Part shown: piece by piece, positions 63,776-64,000 of the stretch
Layout: every line of letters begins with the position of its first letter
Numbering within the stretch: the stretch's first letter is position 1
NCBI GenBank assembly: GCA_024138015.1
Contig: JAMXBB010000004.1
Coordinates: forward strand, 4,895,700-4,959,699
Reading direction: 5' to 3'
Length of the DNA stretch: 64,000 bases
Origin: Lumnitzera littorea
Taxonomy: Eukaryota; Streptophyta; Magnoliopsida; Myrtales; Combretaceae
Program-made: the position numbers and the translations under genes
Notes under the pieces: model-generated
Seen by the model: only the letters and a program-made list of their open reading frames with translations
What the model was told of the DNA's origin: nothing
Database searches by the model: none

Positions 63776-64000
63776 TCTAAATTTAATACTCCTTATGAAA
63801 AAAAACTTTAGCTACATTTTCAAACTTTTATTATTCTCTTGAGAACTTATTTTTTTTTTATTTCCCTTCCTTGATATTTGAAGAAAGGAAGGGCAATTAT
63901 CAACTAGCTTCACATTACACTTCTTATTTTGACTGATGGTTACGAGTTAGAATACTCATTCCTTTTCTTTTAAGGATAGCAATCATGGTCCATTCCAATT
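63776..64000. other. Window right edge, no feature seen
   Basis: A/T-rich non-coding DNA with a T-run at 63,851-63,860. Confidence 0.5.

Noticed and set aside
1..64000. tRNA, rRNA, organelle-derived DNA, CRISPR-like arrays.
   Set aside because: No tRNA T-loop/acceptor pairing, rRNA text, plastid or mitochondrial gene text, or regularly spaced repeat-spacer array was found by eye; a covariance-model scan could still find a missed tRNA.

Overview
The window looks like an AT-rich, gene-poor stretch of a flowering-plant nuclear genome, probably a eudicot. The evidence is one intact plant-type bHLH transcription factor gene with introns, plant L1-type LINE and Mutator-like (MULE) protein remnants, many foldback/MITE elements, and long non-coding tracts rich in poly-A/T and TA microsatellites. 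The species cannot be named from the sequence. No bacterial features (operons, CRISPR, Shine-Dalgarno sites) are present.

Layout: 1-2,080 is AT-rich and featureless. About 2,080-5,700 resembles LTR-retrotransposon sequence, with scattered CCCTAA motifs and a 27-base C run. About 6,003-12,887 is a foldback element whose right arm was split by a near full-length degenerate LINE (7,126-12,850, with a 9-bp target duplication). From 12,890 to 22,200 there is mostly relic repeat DNA. A TIR element with a GC-richer core lies at about 22,208-23,250.

The main structure is a roughly 12-kb relic Mutator-like element (about 23,480-35,573). It carries, on the minus strand, a decayed MuDR-type transposase and, downstream of it, a decayed plant mobile domain (PMD) gene. 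Its left end is tandemly duplicated, and three ~47-bp subterminal repeats lie inside each terminus. Two related ~3-kb sequences that look like solo LTRs (26,195-29,212 and 31,019-34,078) interrupt the transposase. The first has a perfect 5-bp target duplication.

From 35,600 to 51,400 the DNA is non-coding and repeat-rich, including a foldback MITE at 45,056-45,525 and a strong G-quadruplex-prone tract at 47,504-47,545. The only gene that looks functional is a three-exon group Ia bHLH (bHLH94/96-like) at 51,670-53,861, encoding 300 residues, with a G-box 145 bp upstream of its start codon and a MITE in intron 2. Downstream to 64,000 are a hAT-like repeat, an unrecognised minus-strand pseudogene at 57,256-57,815, three covarying mini-hairpins near 60,235-60,329, and another foldback MITE at the right edge.

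Apart from the bHLH gene, essentially all recognisable coding sequence is decayed transposon. The nesting allows a relative insertion history to be read.
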